This document shows, one piece after another, positions 12,967 through 25,965 of a stretch of DNA of 64,000 bases. The DNA comes from Pocillopora verrucosa (lineage: Eukaryota; Cnidaria; Anthozoa; Scleractinia; Pocilloporidae), in assembly GCF_036669915.1 (NCBI RefSeq), contig NC_089315.1, positions 514,503 through 578,502 of the forward strand, written 5' to 3'. The position numbers were made by a program, and so were the translations under genes. Below the pieces are notes generated by a model, which had not been told where the DNA came from, made no database searches, and saw nothing but the letters and a program-made list of their open reading frames with translations. Each line of letters opens with the position of its first letter. Within the stretch, counting starts at the first letter, position 1.

Positions 12967-15911
12967 TTACTGATACCTCCATGAGTCTCTTGCTCGTTTC
13001 TTAAATTTCTCATAAAAGAAATCGTCAGTGGCTTTTTCAACTTTGTCACCAGTTCTCTTCTTGTTTGAAGCAGCAGCTACAGGAACGTCAGTTTCATGTG
13101 CTTTGCTGCTTGATGCTGATGAAGTGTCATCTGCCCTTACTGTTGGTTTTCTAATTACTTTCTCTTGTTCTTGTGCCTTGTCTCTTGCTGCAGCAGCTCT
13201 CTTGCTTTCTGCATCAATATTCTTTTGCTCATCATAAACTGGAAACACATTCACATTCACATCAGTTCTTAATATCAAGTGATTTTAGTGTGTTTGGCAC
13301 AAAAGTCATACAGCCACTTGTGCCCCATACAAATGGTTGTGATTCAATTTAAGCCTTGTAACACTGTTAACTACTTGGCTCTGGTCGCAGACCCCCATTC
13401 AAATCAGCTTGAAGCTGAACTGGGCCAACCTGGTTGAATATTGCCAATAAATAAAATAACAATTGGAAGGTGTTCAATTTTTTTCTCAAGCAAAATGAAG
13501 CAAAATAGTTTCTTCACCAGACTAGCATTTTCATAATGCCCTCCACTTTTCACGCTACTAAATTTTGATGTTTTTCCCAATTGTCCAGACTGAAAAATCC
13601 AAAAATGTACAGGGAAGCCAAATTGGGAAGTTCATGTTTTTGAACAAAAAAGGCATTAGTGTTGATGGGGCCTCAGTTTGATAAACATAATTATCAACCC
13701 TCAAGATAGCTTTGCTTCAAAGTTGAGCTAGTAATTAAACTTCACCTTTTCAAACTCATTGCACCATTTAATTTACCTTCCTTGACTTTAGATAGTTAAT
13801 TTCTCCATGTTTGTTCTTATTCATCCTGTCAACATGCAAAAATTATAAATTGAAACATAGCTTACATCTACTATGCAGCATGAAGTTCACCGCCATGTTG
13901 GTTGGAACCATCTCCGTTGGTTCTTTTGATTTCTTGTACCTTTGTTCCTCGATCACAGCTTGTTTAGCTGCTTCTGTAGCCTCAATGTTCCTTATTTTTG
14001 CGTCAATGCCAAGATCCACCTCAGGAATACCAGATAACATCTGATTCGAGAGCATTTCTTCTGATGCCATTATCTTTGACCTGACATTGATATGTTCTGG
14101 AACCTGATACAGCAAATCTTCCTTTGATTTTGGCCTGCAAAAGTTTACATAATCGGCAGTAATAAAAACCAGTAAATAAATCACACTCTTTCTGTGTTTA
14201 TATGGGAATCCCTAAGGGGGCTGAAGCTGCTGGCACCATGACAGACTACATTCCAATCTGACTGGGATCAAAAATGATCACAGGTCTTATCATAATATGG
14301 GATCCCAAACCTTGGCCTAGCAGCCTTTGTAAATAGCTTTGACATCCTTCACTCAAGCATCTGCCACACTACTTCTCCTACAGCCTACAACTTTTAAAAC
14401 AAGTAAACTCAGTCTGGGAAAGATTCCAGACTGACTTTGACTTTGAATCACCATTCCACTTAAAACAACCAAATCACTGAAACTTCAGCCCCAAAAAAGA
14501 CATAACAACAATAATAACAACCATCCTTGCACCAAAAATCTCAGTTGGTCAGTAAAGAAATCTACCTGATACCCCATTTTTTTAGGAAAAATTATGATCC
14601 TGGTTTACCTTTTTTCAGTAAATTCAGTAAATCACAGAGGTCAGCAAAGAAAAATTGGGTTCAGATACGTTTAAAAAGTGGTATGGACAGCATGATTTCA
14701 GCTGTTTAAAACAGAAATATTCTATGACATTTTGTGAATAAAAATGACCTGAGAACTTCCACTTCACCAAAAAATGGGGGTCCAGACCCCCAGGTCCAGA
14801 CCATGTTTTAGTTGCAAACCACCCAAGCTAGTACTGAGTTGTGCACTTTTACCAAGCATATGTATTTCACAGTATGATGCTGAGTTAACCTTTCTGATAA
14901 TAAATCTGTCCCAACAAAAAATTGACTAGATCTACCTTGAAATTAAAAGAACCTTGTAGAGAGACAAGCTTACAACAAAAGCTATGTCTGAAAAGAAAAT
15001 TAAAGTGAATGGTTCTCTTCTAAAATTCTACCTTCCTCACTGTATTGTTGAAAGAAAAGTTTGGCAATGAGAAAATGAGTCCTTGGTTTGAGGTCGCAGT
15101 TGAAACATGCTACGACACTCTCTTGAACAAGCTGAAATAGGAATGAGGAAAGTGCTACAGACCTAAATTTTTCAACATTTTGAGACCAGAGACACATATA
15201 GCCCTAAAACTTGAAAAAACACTGGTCCACTTAGTTTACACTGGCAAAAATCTGAGCTCCATTCTCCTTTGTAGGCAGGTTTGCACCACTAATTTTTCCT
15301 TCTTATGAACTACCTTTGAATCTCACCAATATGACTCAGGAACTGTCGGCAATTTTGATTGACAGTTTTGATTAGGTAGGGGCACAGAGAAGGGTATCAG
15401 TTGTAATAGACTGACTCAGTCATTGCAATACCCCAAGATAAACTTACTATTCACACGTGCAAAGACACATTTCAAAATAAAAATTAGCTACCCACTTGTT
15501 TTGAACAGTTTTATCCAGTGCAACACCTTTCCTCTTCGCCATCTCTTCTTCAATGTATTTTAACATATGAGTATCTTCATCTCTTCGGTTTGTTTCAGCG
15601 GCAAAATTTGCTCCTAAGTTAATCGATTTCTCTTTGTCTTCCCCTTCTCTGTCACGATTTCTATCCTGGATCAAATCGTTCACCTGAACAAGCCCGCCTG
15701 TTTTCAGTTTAAAAGGATCACTCTCTACTTCTTCTTCTGGTGCAAGAGTTTTTCCAAGAGCAAGGGCCACAGCCGAAACTCCAGCTTGTCGCTTCCGAAA
15801 TCGTTGTAGTTCTTTCCTTTCCTCTAACGCCTCGCTCGTTAAAGATGTTTCTTGCTGATCATCGTCACTTTCTTCCGCTTCGCGGCGCTTTCGATAGTTT
15901 CTCTGAGGCAT
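12967..15911 (-). CDS. C9orf78: C9orf78 homolog (TLS1 / HCA59 family spliceosomal factor)
   Basis: Nuclear protein of the TLS1/C9orf78 family, known to associate with the late spliceosome and BRR2 in human cells. Three coding exons on the minus strand: 15911-15496, 14134-13866 and 13238-12967. GT/AG borders and phases close to 318 aa (human 289). The signature GVSAVALALGK, DPFKLKTGG, AETNRRDEDTHMLKYIEEEM and especially EEMLSNQMLSGIPEVDLGID are visible. These are followed by VPTNMAVNF and a C-terminal KATDDFFYEKFKKR matching the human C-terminus. The N-terminus is basic, then Asp/Glu rich. The linker before the C-terminal motif is longer than in human. Shares a 156-bp spacer with the next gene and converges on QTRT1 (693 bp between stops). 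Confidence 0.93.
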
Positions 15912-16067
15912 TTTACCCGTCGAATTTTTTACAGATAACGGAGAAGTACTGTCATAAAAAGAGGATAAGACATGACATCTTTTTGTAAGGGATAAAACTT
16001 TGAGAACCTGGGTTTGACTTTATGCAGAGCCGCTGCTCATTGTTACCATGTATTCACAAAATTCAAG
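15912..16067. promoter_or_regulatory. Very short divergent promoter between C9orf78 and the C1orf52-like gene
   Basis: The two start codons are 156 bp apart in divergent orientation, so both 5' UTRs and core promoters must fit here unless the genes overlap. The plus-strand start context is caagatggcgg, a good initiation context. Bidirectional function is inferred from spacing only. Confidence 0.5.
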
Positions 16068-17211
16068 ATGGCGGACGAACCGTTAAACAAGGAGGTAAAC
16101 AGTGCCGATAAAGATCCGCTGTCATTCTTTACTGCCGGAGATTCCAGCTCGACCTCAGACTCTGAAAACGAAAGCGATGTTAGGGATGACGATCAAGACA
16201 AATTGAAATCCAAGAGCCCAGCAGGTAATGCATCAGCACTCAAGACAAAGCTTCCTTCACCGACGACTTTGTTCGCAACAGTTGGGAGACCAGCTTTCCT
16301 TGAAACTAAAGAGGAGAGCTACGTCGATTGGAACTCGCTGTCAAAACGATACGAACCAAACACCTATTCAGCTCCTCCCGTACAATTTCCTCCTGTGACG
16401 GAAAGCAGCAGAGATAGTGAAGAATACGAAGATGCTGTCATTTCTTCTGCTCCAGTCAAATACGGCAAGGAGATCTCTGACATACAAAAGCACTTAGTTG
16501 TTCACGAAAAAAGATCAGTCACTACCGCCTTAAACATCTTGAAAGAAAGAGGTAAGATACTACACCCAAGAATGGCTTGTCGTTAACGTTGCTATTTCTG
16601 GGACAAATTTTCTCTGCCTCTCTTGCAGAGAAGCTTTTCATTGTTTCGTATTCCTCAAGCTCCCAGAAACAAAAGCTTGCTTGTAAACGGCTCTATAGAG
16701 TGTGTTCCCCTTTCTAGAGGGTTGAGGTAAAACAAAGAAACAAACAAACAAATAAAAAAAAGCAAAAAAAGTCTCTCTTCTCATAGTCTTCTTCGCCGCC
16801 GTGAATCTCTTTAGCGTCGTGTAGCTTGATGTATTCGAACTACGATTACTAAGGAGACTACGCTTCTCGTAAAGGGAACAAATATTAGGTTTGGAATACG
16901 CTTATTATAAGCTGTTGTCGCTGAGTTTGTGTGTATGAACTTGAGAAGCGTTGTTCGAAATTGTTCTCGATCATATGCTTGTTCGTGAATTGTTTTTCTT
17001 TTAATCAAACCAGCTCAGGTAAAAGAGAGAGGCGGAAATATTCATTGCTTTGAAATTTGTTCTTTTAGGAGAAAGTGCTCCAAAGAAACAGAAAACGGAA
17101 AATTTTAAGCAAAAAGAGAAAAGAAAACGCGATCAAGGACAGACTTCTAGAGGAAAGAGTTATGTGGAGGAAGAAAAGAGAATATTACGCCAAGACTTTG
17201 CTGCTGATTAA
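16068..17211 (+). CDS. C1orf52: UPF0690 / C1orf52-like protein
   Basis: Two coding exons, 16068-16551 and 17069-17211, with GT/AG borders and phases that close to 208 aa. The start at 16068 (MADEP) is preferred over the upstream in-frame Met at 16014 for its context and family fit. The family pattern is visible: KDPLSFF and an acidic Ser-rich stretch near the N-terminus, LPSPTTLFATVGRPAFL in the middle, then VDWNSL and a PP-rich segment. The C-terminus is highly basic and helical: KKQKTENFKQKEKRKRDQGQ, then YVEEEKRILRQDF. Human C1orf52 has no settled biochemical function; nuclear localisation would suit the Lys/Arg-rich tail. Assignment rests on remembered family motifs, so it is less certain than its neighbours. 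Confidence 0.78.
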
Positions 17212-18791
17212 CCATTACTCACTATACGCGGTGGCCGTCAGACGCCTGCTAAATGACTCGATAACCTTTGTTTCAAGTTTCGGGAGAAAAGATATCCCAA
17301 ATTGCACTTTTTCTACCGTGAAGTCAAGGGTTACACTGTATACAAGCTTCGTGTGTGAAAAAAGCGATTTTAATTCGTGAATCGAGATATATTACGTTTT
17401 TAACCGAAATGTAGAGAACCCTTTTACATGTGAAACACAAGCAAGCTTTAAATTTTAGTTCATAGGATACTGCTAAAGGGGTTCGAAACACTAGCAATAA
17501 TATCCTCTCTCTATGCACAATCATTTTGTAATTATATACACCATAATCTTCTGCTGTAGACTGTCCACTTTTTTGAATTCGCTATGAATTATAATTTGGG
17601 AATTTCAAATGCTCACCTCAGCCTCTGGATTCGAAGCCAGAAGTCAATTAAACCTCACTAAACAGATCATTACTTCTCGTCAATAATTTTTTTTCTACAT
17701 TTTCTGCACCTGACAGTCTACTATGGGCGGAAATTAAGTAAAATTGCGAACACAATTAAAATCCATTCGAAGGAAAAATAATTTACGGGAGGTACGGGAA
17801 AAGAAAAAGAAAGCAGAAAGAGGAAAACCGCCCAAAGGACGAAGATGCTTGAATGAGACATCATAACATGAATGACTTGCTCAACCTCGCGGTTACATCC
17901 GGTTGGGAAAGGCAATATCTCATGAATCTAAGACTTTTTGCACAAGTTCTTTCAGAATTGAATATTTTGAAAAAGTCCGGAGCTGACGGATGTTCTGGCG
18001 ACTGCAGCACGCTTTTTGGGCTTTGTCCTGGGGGCGAGGGAGTGGTAGTGGTTGAGCAATGTGGGGGAAGGGGGTGGTGGTCATGAGTGACAAGCCTTCA
18101 ATCCAACTTAATCAAATAAATCAACATATCAAATATAGGACCTCGATACTCCGGCTGAGTCCATCTCCCCTACCTATACCTCTCCCATGCACACACAAAA
18201 CCGCCACATAAGTCCCACCCCTCTTGTTTTCAACAGAACCTTATGGACACAAGGAAACAACTCGGTATTTCAAGCATCATCTCTTTTAAATGAAAGAAGA
18301 TTGATAAATTTACATTGTGAAAAAGCGATGTTATCGAAAATAGAGGATAATATAATTATTTTCAAATTTCCTTACATAAACGTAGCAAAAACTGCTCTTT
18401 TTGAAGAAAAAATATTGTTTTTGCATATTGTTCAAAGGCGTATATGTAAATATACTTGTTTCAAATAGACACTCTCAAGAGACAACTCTCCAGAATCCAA
18501 ATTAGCATATAAATACAAGCCACGTTGAGCAATAGAATTGCTTTCCTTACACAAGTAAAGTTACAAACTTCAACTTTCTTGTAAAGTCCAGCAATCGTTT
18601 ACAGAAATATGCCATCCACAATATAATACCTTAAACAAAAGAAAAAGAATCGAAAAACAAAACACTTCAATGTCAACGACTCGCAATAAAGACATTTAAG
18701 TTTTCAATTCATCAACTTTTTAGCTTAAACTGATATTAAAAATGAATTCTAATGTAAACGCGTTATTCCAGCAAATCCTACGAAACTCTGT
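17212..18791. other. Intergenic DNA without recognised gene
   Basis: Separates the C1orf52-like gene from the convergent paralog 1. AT rich, except for a short G-rich patch at about 18020-18085. The open frames here are short and lack codon character or family motifs. It must contain the 3' ends of both flanking genes. Confidence 0.5.
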
Positions 18792-20911
18792 TTAAGTAGA
18801 ATATGTCCGGCGAGCACGTTTCATTTTCTTTGCTTCGCTCGAGATTTCACCCCCACCCGGCTGACTGCTATGGCAAATATTTCCCAGGTAGGTCACCTCC
18901 ACGTGTTTTCCTCTTTCTTTTCGGATCACAAATCGCACCTTCACGTTGCATTCTGGTCGCTTGCACTCCGCGCCTCCCCTGAAGAACACCGCTGAGTGGA
19001 TTTTCCGAGAGTTTTCTGACCGCACGTGATTATTCTTGAAGCGCAAACTGCACCATGGGTTGCTTTCTTTGACTTTACTGAGGAAGATTCGTGTCCAGTC
19101 GCCGCTCAACAAACGGCCACCGCTAGGGAATGTGTTAATTGGAATTCTTGCCCAGTCCTCTTTGGTCAGCTTAAATCTGGCTGTTGTTCCATCGATGTTC
19201 TTTCGGAAATACTTTTCTCGTTTTCCGTTTTCGTCATCATCAGAGGAATCTGAGTCATCTGAGTAGTCCTAGTAAAAATCAAATGTGTACGTGATTAAAC
19301 AGTACCGCAAGGGTCAGTTCAGTACCGAAGGGGTCACCCCGCGGGAAGTCATATTAAAATAAATAAAGAAAAATTAAATGAAATAAAAAAACAATATTCT
19401 TTTAATTTAAAACATAATAATGGTGGTACTAGAAGCTTCTTCTTGGTTTCGACTTGGGCTTTTCCTACCTTAAGTATTTCACGTGAGATCAACGTGAAAA
19501 TCGTGAAAATAAAATCATGTGGCTCACTTAGCGATCGTAAAATACAGCAATAATTACAAAACAAGTTGCGTAAATGACAGTTTTGGAAACCTCTGATATT
19601 GTGATGGCTGTCACATGCTCTGGAATACAGCAGATGAGAGTCACAATTTGTAACGAAATCGAGCAAATAATAAATAAGTCATGCAAAGAAATGATCCTCG
19701 CAGGGATATGACGATTTTAACAATTGCAGTAAAAAAAAGAATGAAAGAAATCAAGCTTAACAGGGATTCGAACCCGTGCCTCCCAGATACTAAATGCGTT
19801 GCGCACTAGTACCAACTATGCTACGAAGCCACATGTTTGGACCGAGGCAAATTGAAAAAATATCTGAAAAGTTCTGGCTACAGGCACGCTATTTAGTACC
19901 GAGGATATCATGTGATTCATGTTGTGCACAAAGAAAAACAACATGTCAACAATATTGAAGATACGGATATTATATATAATATGCTTAATAACATTTCCAT
20001 ACAAAGTTTAATTTTCTCGCAATTTTTTTAAAAACATTCTAACTTGTAGAAAAACGAAAAAAATTAAAATAATACTTCTAAATTCTATGATGAACTTCAT
20101 CAAGTACATGAGAAATGAACGGTTGTTCTCTCTTTTTTACTTATTTCAATTTCCATCAGAGAGATGGAACAAACTCGAGAACTTCAAGCTTTTCGTGGAC
20201 GCAACAAATTAATTCAGCAGTTGGTAAACCGTGTTAACGTTAAAAAGTTAAGAACACTAGAACTAATAAAACATTACTGATTTCAGTCTAATACGAGCCG
20301 AACTTTAAAAAATTATGTTCCTCAATTGTGCTACGAAAAAATACATCTTAGTATAATTCAAACCTCTGAGGTCCTCCCTTTTTGTTTGGATTCTTTATTT
20401 GCTTTCATAGTTTTTACAAAACAAGAAAAAAGTAGTGTAAAGAGGCGTTGATCATTCCATAAGGCATCATTTCGCAACCAAGTGTTGCGAAAGTGACAAT
20501 TTGTTGCCACAGGAAATGAGAACAGAGCTCAATATGGACAACGGAAAATCAAAGTTAAAAGATGAATCCATTCTAAAGCGAGGTTCAATACTTATGTCCA
20601 GTTAGCAATTTAGATCCCTCGATCAGCAGAAGTAGTTAACACTTACCATAGGAACGTCCCGAGTCTGTGAATGCATCTTGTAATTTGCGTTGTCAACCTG
20701 CTGGTAGAAAAAAAAGGAAAGTTTTTCGTAAAAAGCAATAGCAGAGTGTAACTTTGTTCTGAAACTTGGCATAAGTAAGCATAGATGTTTTTAGAAATAA
20801 CAACAAGGATAGCTGATATTGAACGAAGCACTGGCCATATCTTTAGCCAATTTCCAAGGGGTTTTTTAGCAGTCACATTACAATGAATAAAGTCACATCT
20901 ATGTGTGCCTG

Positions 20912-20945
<34 letters not shown>

Positions 20946-22175
20946 CCTGTATATAAGCGAATAAAAAATATGTTGCCACGCAAATATAGCAATTGAACCA
21001 ATGATCAGAAAGAGTTAAGTAGTCTGAGTTACCTTCAATGGCAAATGAGATATTCCAGAATTACTTCTGTTCCAGTTCACAGGAACCATAATAACTGACG
21101 GGCGCTGGCTTTTCAATTCAGGATAACGAGTAAAATCATTTTGTGCATGGCAGCAACAGTTGCAATTCTGGGTCTTCTTCTGGTTGTTTGACACCAAATC
21201 GCGGGACTCTGATGGCCAGAATGGAAGTCCTTGTTGCAGATCGAGCAGGCTGTAGTCACCATAGTACATTGGCATTCCATTGTAGTAGCTGATCTGATAA
21301 TTTTCACTTTTCTTCCAGTCCCCATTTTGTGAGGTGGGCGTTTCCTCCATGTGGTAAAGTGGCACCGTAGCATTGGAACTCAGAGGAGTAGATGTGGATC
21401 CCAAAGCATGGTTGGATGGGGCACTCTCAGAGGTACCATTCTGATAGGGAGGTATCTTCCCCGGGGAAGTAAACAGGTAAGCTGCTTTGGTTCCATTGGA
21501 ACTCAACTGGTAAGCCATGTACTGGCTTTTCACTGGTAAGGTATCTGGCTGATGGGCCAATCGGTAAGATGGCGCCCTCTCTGGAGAACCTAACCGGAAG
21601 GCAATTTCTTTCTCCTGATGAGCCGTCTCAGGTGATGATTCCCCGTTGAAAACAGGCGAGTTGTGGCCAGGAGATTGTTCTTCACTTTCCATCGGAGACA
21701 TCTTGGGAGACATATTGGGGGACGTCTCCTCTCGAGAAGCCACTGAGTTGGGCAGTTTATCATTGTGATTGTGTACACCTTCAGCTGGTATATGCTCTTC
21801 TTGGTTGCTATTATCAACTGCTGGAGAATGCAATTCTTTGCATTCGTTTGGTTTATCGTCGTGGTTTTCTATCTGATACACAGGCATTACATTCTTGTCA
21901 GCGATTTGATTAGATAGCGCGCCCTGAACGTTGCTGATCTGAATGTTCAGCACATCCTCTCGACTGCCAGTGTTTACTTCTTCAATAGCAGGCACTTCAT
22001 AGATTGACTCCTGTGGAAGTGAAATCGTTTGGTGGTTGACCGTGCTGCACGCTGACTCAGAAATTTCCACTTTCACGACTGGCATCTCGCAAGCGGAGAT
22101 TATTTCTTTGCAGTGCGGATTTTCAGGGATTTCTATCTTCACGCAGCCATTCGTGATGTCTTTCAGGGAATACAT
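18792..22175 (-). CDS. Uncharacterised protein with C-terminal Cys/His domain, paralog 1
   Basis: Three coding exons on the minus strand: 22175-21033, 20697-20647 (or starting 20700, a CAGCAG double acceptor) and 19268-18792. GT/AG borders and phases close to about 556 aa. An in-frame Met at 22220 would add 15 residues, but the MYSL start matches the paralog at 56.3 kb. The long first exon is acidic and low in complexity, rich in Ser, Pro, Asn and Glu, with motifs CVKIEIPEN, CEMPVVKVEISE, NIQISNVQGA and NVMPVYQIEN, and a CNCCCH cluster. The last exon has an acidic DYSDDSDSSDDDEN patch, then DWTRIFLSKVKESNPWCSLR, GGAECKRPECNVKVRF and LGNICHSS. The Cys/His spacing suggests a metal-binding, perhaps DNA-binding fold. 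I do not recognise the family; a nuclear role is inference. Confidence 0.8.
19752..19832 (-). repeat. tRNA-like sequence (tRNA pseudogene or SINE head) in intron of paralog 1
   Basis: Read on the minus strand, the stretch has GGCTTCGTAGCATAGTTGG (A-box-like D arm) and GGGTTCGAATCCC (B-box-like T arm) about 40 bases apart, with a possible weak acceptor pairing GGCTT/AAGCT. I cannot fold a convincing anticodon arm, so it is more likely a decayed tRNA-derived sequence than a working tRNA gene. Confidence 0.5.
20911..20953. repeat. AT/GT microsatellite
   Basis: An (at)n run followed by a (gt)n run, flanked on both sides by tgcctgtata. It lies in the intron between exons 1 and 2 of paralog 1. Confidence 0.9.
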
Positions 22176-25100
22176 TTTTATTTCTACCGTCACCCACTCG
22201 GTCACGTGCTCTCCTTGCAAAAGATCTGAAGTCAGCGTTCAACTGAAAAAACTGTAATCAAGAAGAGCAACGATTAATAAACGTCAATAGAAAGTGATAA
22301 ACGGGAATTTCAGCAACTAAATGTTTCAACGCAATGTTGTCTGGCGTTTCTCGGTTATAATTATCAACGGCCTGGATGAAGCTACCCACCGGAAATTGTC
22401 AATAAAGATCCACTATTCATCAGCGAAAAGCATTTCGTAGCTGGTGGCTTTCAACGACAGACTGCAGAACAAATGTCACACCGGCCAGAACCTTTGTTTG
22501 AGCGGAATGTTTGAACGGAAAGGGGATCAAAGTCTTTGGGATTTAAATAGATGTGTTGCTCACTTGTCAAAAAAGCCTTAATTTTTGGATTGAGAAATAT
22601 ATATGTACCAAAGACATGTGATGCCTGATTGAGTAAGTGATATCCTCCAGGCGGGCGACTTCGATCATGCACGCAACATGATCAAGGAAAATGAAGTGCG
22701 TGACATGATCTCACTAAGCACGCGTTCGATATCACACTCGTGGTTTGCCAAGAGGCCGCGATCTTCGTAACCGTTGTTGAGTGCATCCTGCGCAGGAATC
22801 ACCTGACGATCTGGCGTTCTTTGCTTTCGAAAGAAAACACAATTTAAACCACACGAGAAAAGTAGCCCTAGACATCAGATTTTTTTCAAAAGTGTAATTT
22901 TGTGATGCGAAATCACTCTAAGATGCAAATCTTCGTTTTTATCTATTTCAATATCCTAAGGATTGATGCAATATTCCTCATAAAAAAAGAGGTGAATATT
23001 TCCCTGAGTCGCCCTTGACATAAATTCTAGCGAAACTTACCAATAAATCGTTTCAACATGAAGTTACGAATACAAAGGTTAAACATTTGCACGTATTAGA
23101 AAATAAGAAGGCTGAGCCGTCTGTGTTGTAATACGCAATTGAACGAGCGCTTGAGCTACACGCCTGGCAGCCTCAGAATATCCACTTTCCACAGGTGCAC
23201 GAAATTTTTCTAGCCGTTGTTCTAATCACTAGGTTCTTGAAACTCGGAAAACATATGTGTTCGACTACTGACCATGGTCTTACATTGACGAGATAACCGA
23301 CAAATTTTCATAACGAAAAGCTTTTGACATTGTTTTCCCGTTGTACTTAAGTGCAGTTGTGCTTTCAAAGCGAAAAGGGAATATGTTTGTCATTAGCTCA
23401 TTCGTTTTCGAGCCACGGGCGTCCTGCTGCTGCCGAGAACCTAATTAATTTGACACCGACCCCAACAGTCTAATTAAAGATTTTTTCATTTGCCAATAAA
23501 CTGGCGATTTAATGCTCTGCACAAGATCGTAAAATTGGTCTTCTAAAACAGCGAAACAATTCTTAGATTATTAGCTTACAATTGTAAACAAACATCGAAT
23601 GCTCATACAAAGCTTGCATAAAATTTTCTGTGGGAATTCGGTCAATAATTTTTACTACTGGGATAAGCCAGAATTTGTTTCTGTCTAGAACAAAATGATT
23701 TTAGGATAAACCCAAGTTCAAATATTTCATGTTCTATTGAATAACATAACTTTTGATTCGCTTGACAGTAATAAACAAACATCTGACACTCTCTAAAAGT
23801 TTAGAAGGACCTTTCAAGGGGATGCGTTGAAAATTTCTCACTGCTGAGTATGAAAGTCAATTTAACGACGGCTGAGCATTTTGTCATAAGTTAATAAATA
23901 ATTCTACGCTTTAAAAGATAACTTACCAAGCCCGTTGTTAGAATAGTTATCAAAATGGCTTTAAGCTTTCAGAGGACTGAAGAATATACTTTGTTCCAAA
24001 GCAAGTTAAGACCTAAGTGAAAAAAAACATGCGATTATCACGAGCCCTCACGAGTTTCAACACGCTTTGTAAAGCGCCTCATCTCACTTGTCCTTTCACC
24101 CTTTTTAATTTCCACAAAGAGACACAATATGCACATGAACAGTAAAAAAATCGCGGTCAAGATGATAATGTCGGTGAGTTAATAAACAAGTAATTGAAAC
24201 GAGAGCATGTAACTCGTTTTTTTGAAAACGAGCTTAAAATAAAGATCTCTCGTGACCGTCTTTCTCGAACTAGCTGCTTTCATTTTCAAAAGGCAGTGAT
24301 CAAGGCGCTGCATTGAAAAGTTATATAACTATCACTACAAATGTCTTTTTATATGAAGACGAGTAAATGATTTTTACTTGGAATATTCGGCAAAAGGAGC
24401 AAGTGATCGACATAGCAAAATTTTGGGTTCATTTTTGATGAAATAGTGGGTCGTTTGGACCTTTTGGAAACGCGGAGTCAAGTACATAGGATTTCACTCC
24501 GTTGAAATAGATGCTTGCTTAATTGTTAAAAAACTAAAATATGATTGTCTGAATAAATTTTCAACGCGTAATAAGTCTTACACTTCACAACAATAGTTTA
24601 TGGAAGAACTTATGGGCGGTAAGGCGTATCAATTCATTCTTTGTTGTCCAAATTGCACGTTTCAATCTTAAATTTCGTTTGGTTAGTCCGAAAATTTCAA
24701 GGCCAAGTTCCATCTATTTCAGTATCGGTATGCAAGGCAGCTGGTCATAAAGTGCGACGTGCTAACGCCGTTCAAATTTTCTGCGTCGCCAACAACTGAC
24801 AAATATTAAAGTTGTCCAACAGGTTTAACTACTATTGTCCTTTTTATCCCTTTGTTACCGCTGGAGAACAAAACGAAAGCTTTACCAAAATGGTTTTGCG
24901 GGAGTATTCTCGAGAACACAAAACTAACTATGCCTTTTGCTGTTGCGTAATCCTAGAAAGGAAGATTTTGACTCGAATTAGACTAAACTCGCGATGTTAA
25001 TCATATAAAACCTTATCACGGGATGTCTCACGCGCACAAAGTTTTCAAAGAAATCGAGTTCGACATATGTAAATTATAGTTGAAAGCCACAAAGGCGAAT

Positions 25101-25599
25101 GAAGTCTATAATACCTGGATCACGCAACAACAACGCCAAGTAATTTTCGTGGAGAATCAACCATTGTACGCAGAAAATCATCCTGTCATGGTTTCCATGA
25201 AAAGGACACTCGTTCAATGTAGCAACCTTCCGATGTAGTAGGTTGCAGTTGTTTGTCATCAGTTCAAGCAAAAGGTCAAAATTCTTGGCCCAGGGGCATT
25301 TTTTGATGCGCCACTTGCTGCCCGGCGCGGGGATGGTCATACAATATACTAGCGCATTCGTAATTTGACGGAATTTTAAAATCTTGCGAACTCTGAGAAA
25401 CCGTTGTTAGCTGTGGCAATGAAACAATGATATTCATCTGGTGACAGCTATCTCAGAGCCAATCTGTTAATGATATGCTTTTGTTTCTAACTACGACACA
25501 CTGTTTAAAACGGGCAATGGTGATTAAGTGAAAGTGTTACAAGTCGGTCCGCTAACTTGCTAAAACTCAACGCGAGATTATTCTGCTCCGATCTATAAA

Positions 25600-25965
25600 G
25601 AGAGTGCCATTAACACGCAAGACCCGAAAGGTTACGGAGATGTCTTCACTTGACCCGACAGCGTGTGTGACAAACCTATTAACATATTCATGGCTAACAC
25701 GGCTTGTGTTAATAATTGTGTTTCGCATCACAAAACAAAGCTAATGGCCACACCATATTTCCTACAAATAGCATCGCCTTACGCCGAAAAAGCACTTCAA
25801 AGAGTAAACATTCTTGTTACCTTCATAGAATATAATTTCTAGCGTGCTTTAGCCGGTTGGAATACGATTCTCCGAGTCATTCCACTACTACAAATCATTC
25901 TGGTCTACTCTGTGTCAATACTAACCATAAAATCATCTGAATCTGAGGAATTTTTTCGCCTTTAA
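25600..25965 (-). repeat. Diverged inverted copy of sequence at 40.25-40.62 kb and 53.09-53.45 kb
   Basis: The segment ggaatacgattct..gagtcattccactac..aaatcatctgaatctgagga at about 25858-25960 is the reverse complement, with substitutions and indels, of about 40251-40357 and 53063-53165. The flanking segment with cgcatcacaaaacaaagc and gttaccttcata (25725-25845) likewise matches 40380-40510 and 53190-53320 inverted. Both lie about 3-4 kb upstream of a paralog, so this looks like part of an old inverted duplication. Confidence 0.65.

Noticed and set aside
19752-19832. Functional tRNA gene
   Set aside because: A and B boxes are present, but no proper anticodon stem-loop can be folded and acceptor pairing is poor.
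24812-25340. Short frames on both strands as possible exons
   Set aside because: Lengths of 62 and 88 codons, no motifs, and no matching frame in the corresponding region upstream of paralog 2.
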